Shown here: positions 1-9,700 of the stretch, piece by piece
How positions within the stretch are numbered: the stretch's first letter is position 1
Layout of the letters: each line of letters begins with the position of its first letter
DNA from: Gemmatimonadales bacterium
Lineage (GTDB): Bacteria > Gemmatimonadota > Gemmatimonadetes > Gemmatimonadales > GWC2-71-9
Assembly (NCBI GenBank): GCA_020633775.1
Contig: JACKDA010000007.1
Coordinates: 1-64,000 of the forward strand
Length of the DNA stretch: 64,000 nucleotides
Reading direction: 5' to 3'
Made by a program: the position numbers and the translations under genes
Notes under the pieces: model-generated
The model's database searches: none
The model's input: only the letters and a program-made list of their open reading frames with translations
Told to the model about the DNA's origin: nothing

Positions 1-339
1 GCCACGTCACCGCTTCGAGGATGGCTGTTGAACCCAACCCTCCCGCCGGTGCGCAGGGGCACGTGGCGCCTCCAATGGGACAGAACGTCTACGCACCCAC
101 GGAACAAGAGACTCCCGCGAATGAGCTAGCCTCACCTGGGTAGCCCCCGCCCAAAGCCACCTCCCGGGGAGAAACTGATTGCTCGGCCCGGGCCGACAGG
201 CGTGACCCTCACAAGCCGCTTAGGGTGGAGAAAGCCGGGCGCAGCCGAAGTGACGGCACCAACCGAGCGCGCTCCCTCCTCCTGTAGCTCTCCTCCTAGA
301 TTACGTGAACCGCCCACCAAGCTCCGAGCCGAGGCAAAC
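1..339. other. Left-edge stretch with no recognisable gene
   Basis: No open frame here has a convincing start, ribosome binding site or recognisable product. A small perfect palindrome (cggcccgggccg, 185-196) is the only structure seen. The stretch probably holds the promoter region of the membrane protein that follows. Confidence 0.4.
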
Positions 340-1122
340 ATGGTAGGAAGCCCGAGAAGCGGGAAGAAAGGGAAGGCCCAACATCGTGAAGCCCTGCCCG
401 CCCGCCCCAATCGGGGCGGGTCAGTTCTATCGATTGCGGTGGAGCTGATCGGGATGGTGGGGGTGCTGTCGGCTTGGGCGATCGCGGAATTCAACGTCGC
501 CCCGAATCGCGAGATCGCATCAATCACTCAATTCGTGCTTCTGGAACTCAGTGTAGACGCAACCTCTCAGAATTCACGGGCCGCCCTGGTGTCCCAGTTG
601 CAGGAACTACCCGGAGACACACTCACGACTGGCGACATCAGTCACGACGCTTGGGAATTGCCATCGTTTCGTCGGTCTTGGCTTCGCGGACTCTTTGACA
701 CCAACGTGTCCCTCCGTATCGCAGGAGGGAACCTGACCTTTCTCATCGAGATGTACGGCCTTCCCCTCGAGGCACATCGGGCCACGATCGAAGCCAGAAC
801 CAATCTGACCTACCGCGCGCTAACAGGTGGCCGTGATGCGCCAGACTTAGTTCAGGATTGGTACCGACATCCAATCCACCTTGAGAACGTCGACTACACA
901 TCTGCCCTCCAACTTGACCATATGTTATCGGCCACTTGGTCGGAGGAATACCACGTCCCGGTGTGGTCCGCACGTCAAGATGCCGTAAGGCGCGCGCGAA
1001 CGGCATCGAACTGGGGCGCCTGCTGTTTCGTGCTAGGCTCCCTGCTTCTGATAGCCGGCAAAGCATTGGGTTGGAAGGATGGTCCGGTACGCACTCGGAT
1101 TGCCGCAGCATCCGTTCCGTGA
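340..1122 (+). CDS. Hypothetical membrane protein with two membrane segments
   Basis: A 260-residue protein of unknown function. A basic N-terminus (GKKGKAQHR) is followed by a hydrophobic segment at about residues 29-50, a polar middle domain of about 170 residues, and a second hydrophobic segment near residues 229-245 (CCFVLGSLLLIAGKAL). This fits a domain outside the membrane anchored at both ends. The start is uncertain. A strong hairpin (cccgcccc-aatc-ggggcggg, 401-420) lies within the first 27 codons and looks like a terminator, so translation could instead begin at GTG 439 or ATG 454. It stands alone and converges on the next gene. Confidence 0.5.
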   Translation: MVGSPRSGKKGKAQHREALPARPNRGGSVLSIAVELIGMVGVLSAWAIAEFNVAPNREIASITQFVLLELSVDATSQNSRAALVSQLQELPGDTLTTGDISHDAWELPSFRRSWLRGLFDTNVSLRIAGGNLTFLIEMYGLPLEAHRATIEARTNLTYRALTGGRDAPDLVQDWYRHPIHLENVDYTSALQLDHMLSATWSEEYHVPVWSARQDAVRRARTASNWGACCFVLGSLLLIAGKALGWKDGPVRTRIAAASVP

Positions 1123-1241
1123 GAGGATGGCATCATGACCACGCGACCGCGTCCCTACTCTGAGAGCGGAGCAGATTTCACTCCTGCGCACCTGGTCCAG
1201 ACACCCCGCAGTCAGTCCGCCGTGATGGCCGGAGTCATTTC

Positions 1242-2345
1242 CTACCGATCGACCAGCACGTACTGTCCTCTTGCGAGCCACGGTTGTGGGTCCATACCAC
1301 CGACGAGCAACTGGTTCCCGGCCACATCGAGAATGCGCGGAAGGCCCTGCTGCTCTCCGACCACTGCACCTGACGCGAGATCGAAGAGCACGGTGGAATA
1401 CCCCTCGAGTTCCGGCTCCGCTGAGACATCCCCTCCGGGCCGACGGAAGCGCGCGAGTTGGACCAGCCCGAGATCTTCATTCACGCGGACAACAGCCACG
1501 GGGAATCGGGATGATACTGCGCCGTCCGGAATGGGACCAGTCGTAACGAGGTCTCCCTTGACCTCGAAGAGCGCCGGCTCATATCCCGGCACGAGGCGCC
1601 GCCAGGAAACCCCGCCAGCTGCAGATGCCGCGCTGATCTCGCCGGTCTGCTGCGCCCACACGACCTCCTCGCGGGTGTCGCTGCACATGATTGCTCCCTG
1701 GGCGGCCATACTGTTGTACCGGCGATCCCGACTGGGTGCAGGTCCCACCGAACCGACAACACCGCGCTCAGGCTGATAGAACTGGAGCATCGTCTGGGAG
1801 CGGGGATCATAGTGAAGGCCCGCATACCCACCTCCAAGCTTGCACGCGACGCGTGGTTGCCCCGACGTCGTTTCGGTGCGAACCACCATCGCCGTACCTC
1901 CTGCGAGATCGAACGTCTGCACTCGAAACAGGGCGTTGTCCAAGACGGTAACCTGCGATGGGCCCGTCTTGAGAAGCGCGGAGGGGTGCATGACCTCGCC
2001 TGGACCAGCTCCATGCGTGGCAAGAACACTCACAGCGTCGTCGGTGCCGATCAGGAGCACGCGACGAGTGAACTTGTCTCCGACGACGATTCGCCCGTCG
2101 TCCAGCAGCATGGCGTCGGGAATGCCACGGAACTGAACAAGCTCTGAAGTTGGAGGATCCCCGATGCGGCTCCCTACGGCCGACACCCGAAGTACGATCC
2201 GGATCTCCGACCGCTCCATGGGCTCGGCTGCGGCAGGCGGGGCCCAGATCGCTTCCGCGGCTGGAGCGCCGTTCTGTGAGCCGCACCCCGCCAACCCAAC
2301 CAGCAACATCGGCAGGAGTGCGAGGTGGCATCGGCAATGACTCAT
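1242..2345 (-). CDS. Six-bladed beta-propeller lipoprotein (paralog 1)
   Basis: A 367-residue secreted lipoprotein. The start gives a signal peptide ending in LAGC at about residue 21, so the Cys would be lipidated and the protein anchored in the envelope. The body has NHL/6-bladed-propeller spacing: repeated blades with short motifs such as MLLDDGRIVVGD, THGAGPGEVMHPSAL and VQTFDLAGG. The GxGPGEF-type motif is typical of this family. Ligand and role are unknown. It belongs to a local cluster of paralogs (2769-3971, 5404-6495) with a further member at 20715-21851. The propeller-lipoprotein assignment is firm; no specific function can be given. Confidence 0.85.
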   Translation of the reverse strand: MSHCRCHLALLPMLLVGLAGCGSQNGAPAAEAIWAPPAAAEPMERSEIRIVLRVSAVGSRIGDPPTSELVQFRGIPDAMLLDDGRIVVGDKFTRRVLLIGTDDAVSVLATHGAGPGEVMHPSALLKTGPSQVTVLDNALFRVQTFDLAGGTAMVVRTETTSGQPRVACKLGGGYAGLHYDPRSQTMLQFYQPERGVVGSVGPAPSRDRRYNSMAAQGAIMCSDTREEVVWAQQTGEISAASAAGGVSWRRLVPGYEPALFEVKGDLVTTGPIPDGAVSSRFPVAVVRVNEDLGLVQLARFRRPGGDVSAEPELEGYSTVLFDLASGAVVGEQQGLPRILDVAGNQLLVGGMDPQPWLARGQYVLVDR

Positions 2346-2372
2346 CGCTTCACGTCCTCAAGAGCGGACTCG

Positions 2373-2750
2373 TCAGGCGAGCCCGGCTGATCCTACTCTG
2401 CCGGCCCACCCACGGGTGGACACCGTCACCCCGAACGCAAGAGCTCGTCCGCGTCCCGTCGCCCCCGGGAGGAGAGTAATTCGGCCTGCCGCCCGCGCCA
2501 CGAGTCTCCTGAGTTCGAAGGTTGTGACACCATCGTCATCAGCCATCTCCAGCAGCACGGTGTTGCCGCTGAAAGCAACGGGCCTGCTGCGGGGGAGTGC
2601 GGCCTTGAGACGTGAAGCGTCTTGGCCCCGCAGGGAACACCGTGTGGCACTCCAGGTGCCATGGACGGGGATGGTATCCACCGACCAATCGCGAGTGATT
2701 CCGGGAGTGGCGTGACCACCAACCCGCATACCACGCGCCTCGACACACAC
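2373..2750 (-). pseudogene. Decayed C-terminal piece of a beta-propeller gene
   Basis: The open frame has no signal peptide or clear start. Its middle (SGNTVLLEMADDDGVTTFEL and the RRL that follows) resembles the last blade of the neighbouring propeller proteins, such as DVGRDFVVGLARDADDIETV in the gene at 20715-21851. It lies between two intact paralogs in the same orientation, as expected for the remnant of a third gene after deletion. The match is by eye only. It could also be a chance open frame in high-GC DNA. Confidence 0.35.
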
Positions 2751-2768
2751 ACTGCTTGAGACCCACGG

Positions 2769-3971
2769 CTAGAACCACCCGCACGCGCCAGCGAGGCCGA
2801 CCCTCGCCACGGCCTGCGTGCCATCAGGCTGCTCGAGGACTCCCCACAGCTCGCACCCGACCACACGAGACGGGGTGAACGCGCTCGGCAGCCTCAGCTG
2901 GCCACGTAGCGACCCCTCGTGATCGAGGACCTCCCAGGTCCAGTGAGAGGGTCGAAGTTCCGGCAACCGGCCGAGGTAGTACGGATGATACCGGGCAGTG
3001 GAGTCCACGACCTTGACCAGCAACCGGCCCTGACCGACAAGCACCAGTTGCTCCACGGCGTTCTTGAGGTCACCGCGCTCCTGACCATTGGCGACCTTCG
3101 TCAGCATCTCGCCGGTCGGCCCGAGGCCCTCCAGCAACGCCGGAGGTGGTTCCAGTTCCCCACCGGCCACCGCCCGGGGCCACCCACGTTCGATCCGCAG
3201 CATTTCCGGGGTCGCGCCCGGGCGCCACCACCGGATGACGTAGTCCACCCCCGTACTCACGGCCGCGCCATCTCGCGGATCGAGGGCGACAATTGCCCGC
3301 ACACCATACGCGTCCCGTTTGGCCGGCACCCCGTCGATCGTCGCCCAGAGGCCTTCCGGCACCATGAACAGCGTCTCAGCGCTATCGGCAGCCACCACGG
3401 CTGCGACGCGCAGGGAGTCCTCGAGGCCATCGACGCTGATCAGCCCATGGTCCCATGCCACAAGCTCCGTCATGCTTTCGGCCAGCCCGGGCGCCACGGC
3501 ACGCACGCTCCAGGAGGACTGCACCCCGAGGGCGCGCGCGGCCGCGGGCAACCCCCGTCCGGCGCTGTCGAATTGCAGCACCCGCGCCTGCATGGGGTCC
3601 GCGACGGTGATCTGATCCCGGGAACCGATGACCACGGCTGCAACTCGCCGATACTCGCCCGGCCCCTCACCGGACACCCCGACCGGAAAGGCCGTCCCAC
3701 CCTCCCGATCGAATCCGAGGACGCCGCGCCCATCGGTCGCGGCGAGGATCCGCTTCCCGATGGCCAGCCCGCGGATCGCCCGGAACTCCTCGGGCGTCCA
3801 GACGGGAGTGACGGAGTCGATGGTCACGGACGGCGACACGCCTGGCGGTGCCTCAATCGCGAGGACAACGGTGTCCCCGACCATGGTCTGTCGCACCGTG
3901 GCGCGGTCGACTGTCGAGGTCCCGCACGCGAGAAGAGCAGAGACCGATCCGACGAGGAGGGCACGTGTCAT
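2769..3971 (-). CDS. Six-bladed beta-propeller lipoprotein (paralog 2)
   Basis: A 400-residue protein starting at MTRALLVGSVSALLACG, with a lipobox (LLAC) and a purine-rich ribosome binding site just upstream of ATG 3971. The longer open frame to 4085 has no signal-peptide sense and is not used. Blade motifs are clear: FRAIRGLAIGKRILAATDG, VLGFDREGGTAFPVGVSGEG-PGEYRRV and ITVADPMQARVLQFDSAGRG. The last two are the family signature (GEGPGEF, then a blade with xxxFDxxG). The product is probably an envelope-anchored binding or sensing protein; its partner is unknown. The C-terminus (AGACGWF) has no obvious sorting signal. Confidence 0.85.
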   Translation of the reverse strand: MTRALLVGSVSALLACGTSTVDRATVRQTMVGDTVVLAIEAPPGVSPSVTIDSVTPVWTPEEFRAIRGLAIGKRILAATDGRGVLGFDREGGTAFPVGVSGEGPGEYRRVAAVVIGSRDQITVADPMQARVLQFDSAGRGLPAAARALGVQSSWSVRAVAPGLAESMTELVAWDHGLISVDGLEDSLRVAAVVAADSAETLFMVPEGLWATIDGVPAKRDAYGVRAIVALDPRDGAAVSTGVDYVIRWWRPGATPEMLRIERGWPRAVAGGELEPPPALLEGLGPTGEMLTKVANGQERGDLKNAVEQLVLVGQGRLLVKVVDSTARYHPYYLGRLPELRPSHWTWEVLDHEGSLRGQLRLPSAFTPSRVVGCELWGVLEQPDGTQAVARVGLAGACGWF

Positions 3972-4175
3972 GGGGGAGGTCCATGTGAGGGGGAGTCGTG
4001 CACGGAATGCTGGGCGGAGGTCGCGACGCGCACCCGGATGACCGGGCCGACCGGACCGGTCGGGGGCCCATCCGGCGCCGCACACTCCATGGCTGATGGT
4101 ACGGCTCGAGCGCCCGCCTCGCCAGTGCCGAGCTGTTCGTCTGCTGCGGTGGCGAGTCGCGGCAGCCTCGCTGGG

Positions 4176-4574
4176 TCAGGTCCTGCGCGCCAGCGCCGCC
4201 CGCCACGCTCGGCCGGCGGCGCGCCCCTCGCCGATGTCGGCCGCCTTCCCGGTGACCTGATCGAGGACGGCCCCGGCGTCTCCCACCCGCGACGCCATCC
4301 GGTCGACCGCATCGGCCGCATCGTTGGGCCGCACGAACGAGAGGCGGTGACGAACCCCCGCCACGGTCAGCTTGCAGCCGCCGCCGAAGTAGTACCACGG
4401 GAAGCTGATGTCGCGGACCTCCGCGAGACGGGCGCGGAACAGGAGCGTGCCGTCATCGTGGACGAATGCCAGCTCACCCCGGTCGAGCACCAAGTGGCCC
4501 GCTCGTGACTGGGTCAGGCCGACGAGGAGCCAGGCCTGACTCGCGAGGGTGGGTTCGGGGTCTGTGGTCGGCAT
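4176..4574 (-). CDS. Hypothetical soluble protein, possibly PH/GRAM-like
   Basis: 132 residues with no signal peptide. The middle part (HLVLDRGELAFVHDDGTLLF, then RARLAEVRDISFPWYYFGGG-CKLTVAGVRHRLSFV) alternates short strands like a small PH or GRAM beta-barrel: a residue run describing a value, an 'is it in the ordered list' turn, and a final strand before a helix (AADAVDRMASRVGD). This is a fold guess from pattern, not a family match. The ATG at 4574 is chosen because the open frame begins there; the ribosome binding site is weak. A cytoplasmic protein of unknown function. Confidence 0.55.
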   Translation of the reverse strand: MPTTDPEPTLASQAWLLVGLTQSRAGHLVLDRGELAFVHDDGTLLFRARLAEVRDISFPWYYFGGGCKLTVAGVRHRLSFVRPNDAADAVDRMASRVGDAGAVLDQVTGKAADIGEGRAAGRAWRAALARRT

Positions 4575-4941
4575 CGGCGGCCTCGGCGTGGTGGGTGGTC
4601 TCGACCGCCGACACGCGCGAGGGGCGGAGAGGGCGGCTCATCGCCCTGCCGCCCCCGCCGCGCAGCGAACTCAACCCCACCTGGACGCCGCTGGTCATCC
4701 CGCAGAGCGGACCCACGGCATGGGAAGTCGCCTCAACTGCCCACGATCTCGTACAGCACGACATCCTGCAGGCCGTCCCGGGCTGCTTCCGCCACTAGGA
4801 GGCAGTGAACCTGGAGGGCGCCCTCATGAGGCAGACGCACACGAGAGCTGCCGAGATGGTCCCGGGGGGCTACAATGCACCAGGACTATTGCTCAGGGAC
4901 CGCAACTTCCCGTCATGCGGCAAGGATGCTCGGAGGCACTT
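4575..4941. other. Intergenic stretch with a possible propeller gene scrap
   Basis: No complete gene is seen. On the minus strand, 4733-4795 encodes VAEAARDGLQDVVLYEIVGS before a stop. This resembles the terminal blade of the local beta-propeller proteins and could be a second decayed paralog. The stretch is too short to be sure. The rest shows nothing recognisable. Confidence 0.25.
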
Positions 4942-5133
4942 GTGAAGCAGATCTATGTTGCTCTCGATCGCGCCGGTGCAGACCTCGCGTGCGCAGAATT
5001 GCGTGGGCTCGGCTTCGATGCCGTCGTCGTTGGCGACCTGGCCGCGATTCCGTCGGCGCCGTACCCGTCAGTGTGGGTGCCTGATGATGAGGCCGACGCC
5101 GCAGCGCTCGCGTGGAGCGATCTCCACGAATAG
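4942..5133 (+). CDS. Small DUF2007-like protein
   Basis: 63 residues from a GTG start with a good ribosome binding site (cggagg, 4931-4936). It reads VKQIYVALDRAGADLACAEL, then a GLGFDAVVVGDL segment and a YPSVWVPDDEADAA-type end. This is the layout of DUF2007 putative signal-transducing proteins: a beta-alpha-beta fold with 'ARLLEAEGI-AVV', then 'P-VWV-DED-A-A'. That family has no firmly established biochemical role. The larger open frame extending upstream to 4549 lacks family similarity and is not used. Confidence 0.6.
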   Translation: MKQIYVALDRAGADLACAELRGLGFDAVVVGDLAAIPSAPYPSVWVPDDEADAAALAWSDLHE

Positions 5134-5344
5134 CACGGCGCACCCGCGACAGGCCTACCTCGCGTTGTCCGGCTGCCTTCGCACGTGGTGGCTCAGCGCA
5201 TCTCGACTGACCCAGCTCAGCGTCGACCCGGTCTTCGTCCGAAGGGGAGGTGGCGCCGATTCGGCAAACACCGCCTCAGGGTGTCTCACACCGCTCCCAA
5301 TCCGGCACCCGACAGGCACTCGAAGAGGTTTGCAGGCCATGGAT

Positions 5345-5376
5345 CGGTGGCGAGTCCAGCCGTACCCTCGCCACCG
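5345..5376 (-). terminator. Candidate terminator hairpin of the downstream propeller gene
   Basis: A perfect 10-bp inverted repeat (cggtggcgag / ctcgccaccg) with a 12-nt loop lies 28 nt past the stop codon of the minus-strand propeller gene ending at 5404. There is no T tract. In high-GC genomes such stems often serve as terminators, so it is offered at modest confidence. The surrounding 5134-5403 gap shows no gene. Confidence 0.35.
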
Positions 5377-5403
5377 ACACGCGCCGGTCAGATGCACCGG
5401 CCT

Positions 5404-6495
5404 CTACGGTACCCGTGTCTTCCGCACTTGCGGACCCGTGGCATCCTCCCACACGCTGAACAGGACGCTGTCACCGGGCGCGACCGCCAGCACGGCGGTC
5501 GGGTGGTCGAGGACAAAGGTCTTCACGAGCTGGAACGACATGTCGAAGACCTGCACCTCGGCGAGCGGCCAGCGGTCGAAGAACTCCTTGACCTCCCGAT
5601 CCCCGGTGAGATGGCCCTGGTATAGGGCATACACGAAACGCTCCGTCACGGCACATCCGGTGTACGCATGCCGCGTCCCCGCCTTGTAGGAGGAGAAGAT
5701 CATCCGACCGGGGTGCCTGGTACTCTCCTCCACGTGCGGCAGCCACGTGAACGGCACGGGTACCTCACCACGAATCGCTCCCGACACGTCAAGGATATCG
5801 GCTCGGCCCACGTTCAGATAGAAGTCGAGCCACACGTCCCGATCGGGCACATGGCAGAGATGCCCCGCGTATGCATCGCCCAGAGAGGACGCATCCATCC
5901 GCCCGTCGCTCAGGGCCAAGGTCCCTCGGCGAGTGATCCTGTCGTCCGTCAGCGAGTAGGTGAGTGTCTCGATTCCCGTTGGCGTTTGATTCAGGGCGAG
6001 GAGGTTCCCGGCAGCGTCGGGACCGTCGATGGCGAAGGTCCACGCTCCCGGACTGACCTGCCGCGTCGCGGAGACGGTGGGACGCGTCTCGTCGGCCAGG
6101 TCCTGGATCGCCACCCCCGACAGCCGCCCCTGGAGCGCGTGATAGAACCAGACGGTGTCTCCGCGCGCCGAGCGCGCCACCCCGAGTGGCGCATGGGGGA
6201 AATCTCCCGGGCCCTCGCCCTCGCGTCCGAACGACCGCCGGTGTGCCCCCGTGACGGCATCCAGAACGTGCACGTGCGGCGGTGAGATATCGATGATGAA
6301 CAGGTACCTGTCCGACGCGATCAGTTGCAGGGGCCGGGCGATCAGGTCGGGCGGGCCGAACGGTTCGCTCACGGTGCTGTCGACAAGGTGACTCGGCGTG
6401 CGGAGAGCCTCCGGCTCGGCCTCGGGCACCAGCGCCTGGTCCGGGGGACCGCAGGCGGCGAGTGCGGCGATCACCAGGGCGGGAAAGGTGCGCAT
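5404..6495 (-). CDS. Six-bladed beta-propeller lipoprotein (paralog 3)
   Basis: 363 residues. The signal peptide MRTFPALVIAALAACG ends in a lipobox (LAAC). Blades carry the family motifs: RYLFIIDISPPHVHVLDAVT, GAHRRSFGREGEGPGDFPHA, and the final blade with DMSFQLVKTFVLD. The central part is longer and more charged than in the other paralogs (DVWLDFYLNVGRADILDVSG). It is predicted to be envelope-anchored; its ligand is unknown. It lies immediately downstream (in its own direction) of the smallest comM 3' fragment at 6541-6659, so its promoter region was rearranged when that fragment arose. Confidence 0.85.
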   Translation of the reverse strand: MRTFPALVIAALAACGPPDQALVPEAEPEALRTPSHLVDSTVSEPFGPPDLIARPLQLIASDRYLFIIDISPPHVHVLDAVTGAHRRSFGREGEGPGDFPHAPLGVARSARGDTVWFYHALQGRLSGVAIQDLADETRPTVSATRQVSPGAWTFAIDGPDAAGNLLALNQTPTGIETLTYSLTDDRITRRGTLALSDGRMDASSLGDAYAGHLCHVPDRDVWLDFYLNVGRADILDVSGAIRGEVPVPFTWLPHVEESTRHPGRMIFSSYKAGTRHAYTGCAVTERFVYALYQGHLTGDREVKEFFDRWPLAEVQVFDMSFQLVKTFVLDHPTAVLAVAPGDSVLFSVWEDATGPQVRKTRVP

Positions 6496-6540
6496 GCGAA
6501 GAGTGGCCTCCGGGGAGTTGCCTGAATCTACCCCGCCCCC

Positions 6541-6659
6541 CTACCCCTCCCCGCGATCGAGCATGCGGTACTGCACCGCCTCGGCCACGTGTCGCGGTCC
6601 GATCTCGTCCTCCCCCGCGAGGTCCGCCAGCATCCGCGCCAGCTTGAGCACCCAGTGGT
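6541..6659 (-). pseudogene. comM 3'-end fragment, copy a (last ~38 codons)
   Basis: The minus strand reads VLKLARMLADLAGEDEIGPR followed by HVAEAVQYRMLDRGEG and a stop. This is the C-terminal end of the intact ComM at 16868-18400 with three visible substitutions. Upstream of the Trp-Val-Leu junction the similarity stops abruptly. Downstream of the stop codon an 11-bp flank (accccgccccc, 6530-6540) is also identical to that of intact comM (16857-16867). The fragment has no start and cannot be functional by itself. It marks one border of the metal-efflux segment. Confidence 0.85.
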
Positions 6660-6728
6660 CCTGGACGTCGCCTGTCCAGAGACCCCCGCGCGCGCGCACC
6701 GAATCACGACGTTCGCTCGGGTGGCCGC

Positions 6729-9700
6729 TCAGTCGCCGCCCACGAACCCTCCCCGGTGCTGCCCCAGCCAGGCGCACGCCGCCGGGAGAACGACCATGTT
6801 CAGTGCCGTCGCACTGAGCAGCCCACCGAGGATCACCGTGGCGAGCGGTGCCTGAAGCTCGCTTCCTGGCTCCCCGGCCGCGAGCGCCAGCGGGATGAGC
6901 GCCAGTCCCGCCGTGAGCGCCGTCATCAGGACCGGCGCCAGCCGTTCCTCGGATCCTCGCCGCAGCGCCTCCGCCCACGGCACGCCCTCCGAGAGGAGTG
7001 CCTGGTAGTGCGACAGCATCAGGATCCCGTTGCGCGTGGCCACGCCGAACAGCGTGACGAACCCCACCAGCGAGGCGATGCTGACGATGCCGTCGGTCAA
7101 CAGCACCGCCGCCACCCCGCCGATCAGCGAGAGGGGCAGGTTGAGCATGGCGAGCACGGCGATGCGCCACGAGCCGAACTCCGTGAACAGGATCAGCACG
7201 ATGAGGGCGACCGCCACGACCGACAGCCAGGTGATCACCCGGGCAGCCTCCGCCCGGCTCTCGAACTGGCCGCCATACTCCAACCGGTACCCCGCCGGGA
7301 GCGGCACCGCCTCGGCCACTCGTTGTCGCACCTCCTCGACCGTGCCCCCAAGGTCACGGCCCGCGACGTTCGCCTGCACGACGATCTTCCGCTGTACATG
7401 CTCGCGCGAGATGATATTCGGCCCCCGCAGCAGCTCGACCCGCGCCAGCGCCCCGAGGGGCACCTGCATGCCGATGGGCGTGCCGACGGGGAGCGCCGCA
7501 ATCGCCTCCGCCCCGGTGCGGGCCGCCTCCGGCAGCCGGACGACGATCTCCCAGCGGCGTCCCTCGTCGATCACCTGGCCCACCGGCTCCCCACCGAACG
7601 CCGCGTCGACGACCTCGGCGAAGTAGCCCGGCGTGACTCCGGCCCGCGCCATCGCCATCCGGTCCGGCGTGATCCGGAGTTGCGGCACGTCGGATTGCTG
7701 TTCGAGTTGGAGGTCGACGACCCCCCGCACGCCGGCCATCGCGTCGCGGACCTGTGCCCCGATGCGCCGGAGTTCAAGGAGGTCGGGTCCGAACAGCTTC
7801 ACCGCGAGGTTGGCCCGGGTCCCCGAGAGAAGGTGGTCGATCCGGTGTCCGATCGGCTGGCCGATCGTCACGTTGGTCCCGGGCAGTGCGGTGAACGCCT
7901 CGCGCAACCGCTCGTTCAGCGCATCGCGATCGGCGCCGGGTCGGAGCACCACATCGATCTCTGCCGCATTGCTGCCCTGGGCGTGCTCGTCTAGCTCTGC
8001 CCGGCCCTGCCGGCGGTCGGTGTGGACCACCTCCGGCTGCTCGAGGAGGATCGCCTCCACGCGCTGCCCGAGGGCATCGGCCTCGGGAAGCGACGTCCCG
8101 GGCACCGTGACCATGTTCACGGTGAGCGCGCCCTCATTGAACTCCGGCAGGAAGGCGCTGCCGAGGAACGGCACCGCGGCGCACGCCGCCACGAACAGTG
8201 CGACCGCCGCGCCGAGGACCGGCACGGGCCGGACCAGTACCCGATCCAGGGTCGCGCGGTAGCGAGACCGCAGCCACGTCAGCAGGCGGCCCTCGCGGTT
8301 CTCCGCCACGCCGGCGGACGCCGGGAGGAGCACCGCGCACAGCACCGGGGTGACGGTCACGGCCACGGCGAGCGAGGCGCCGAGTGCCACGACGTAGGCG
8401 ATCCCGAGCGGACGCAGGAGGCGACCCTCGACCCCCGAAAGGAAGAAGAGCGGCATGAAGACCACCGCGATGACCAGAGTGGCATTCACGATCGACGCCC
8501 GGATCTCCACCGAGGCATCGAAGACCACCGCGAGGGGCCCGCGCCGCTCCCCCTCGGGTCGCAGGCGATTCTCGCGCAGGCGACGATAGACGTTCTCGAC
8601 ATCGATGATCGCGTCGTCGACCAGCGCGCCGATGGCGATCGCCAGCCCGCCGAGGGTCATGGTGTTGACGCCGATACCGAGGGCCTGGAGGGCCAGCAGC
8701 GCCACCACAAGGGAGAGCGGAATGGCGGCAAGCGAAATGAGCGTGGTGCGGACGTTCCAGAGGAACAGGAACAGGACGACGGTCACCAGCAGGCCGCCAT
8801 CGCGCAGCACCTCGAGCATGTTGCCGATGGCGACCTCGATGAAGTCGGCCTGGCGAAACAGCTCGTCGTGCACCGTCATGTTCGCCGGAAGGGTCGCCCG
8901 AATCGCGTCCAGTTCAGTGCGGATCCGGGCCGTAAGGGCCAGCGTGCTCGCACCCGGCTGCTTCTGCACCGAGAGGACCACCCCGGGCTGACCGTCGATC
9001 GAGCCACTCCCCAGCCGGGGGGCCGGACCGACGGCCACGGTGGCCACGTCGCGCAGCAGGATCGGCACGCCATCGCGTACCCGCACCACCGCGAGCCCGA
9101 TCTCGTCTGCCGTGCGGGCGCGGCCCAGCCCCCGGATCGCGACCTCCTGGCCACGGTCGATGTAGATCCCTCCGGAGGCGCTGCGGCTCGCCGCACTGGC
9201 CGTGGCGAGCACCTCGTGGATCGTGAGGCCGGTGGCCTGGAGGCGGGCGGGATCGACGAGCACCTGGTACTCGCGGACCTCGCCGCCGATGGGAATCACC
9301 TGGGCGACGCCCGGGATCGCGAGCAGGCGTCGCCGGACCACCCAATCTGCGGCATCCCGCAGCGCCATCGGGTCGTCGCCGCCGGTCAAGCCGATCATCA
9401 GGATTTCGCCCATCACCGACGAGACCGGCGCCAGCTGCGGCACGGCGACACCCTCGGGGAGGACAGCGGCGACCGCCTGCAGTCGCTCGGTCACCACCTG
9501 GCGGTCGCGCAGGATGTCGGTCCCCCAGTCGAACTCGACCCAGATCACCGAGATGCCGCGCGCGGTCGAGGAGCGCACCCGCCGCACGCCGGTGGCGCCG
9601 TTCATCGCCGCCTCGATCGGCGTCGCCACCAGCGACTCGATCTCCTCCGGGGCCATGCCGTGAGCCTCGGCGAGGATCGTCACCGTCGGTGCGGTGAGGT

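Noticed and set aside
401..420. GC hairpin as a terminator separating two genes
   Set aside because: The stem is perfect, but it falls within the open frame of the first gene and no T tract follows. I keep it only as a doubt about that gene's start.
4576..4800. Short minus-strand frame beginning MSCCTRSWAVEAT
   Set aside because: No ribosome binding site or family similarity; only the 20-residue scrap in another frame looks propeller-like.
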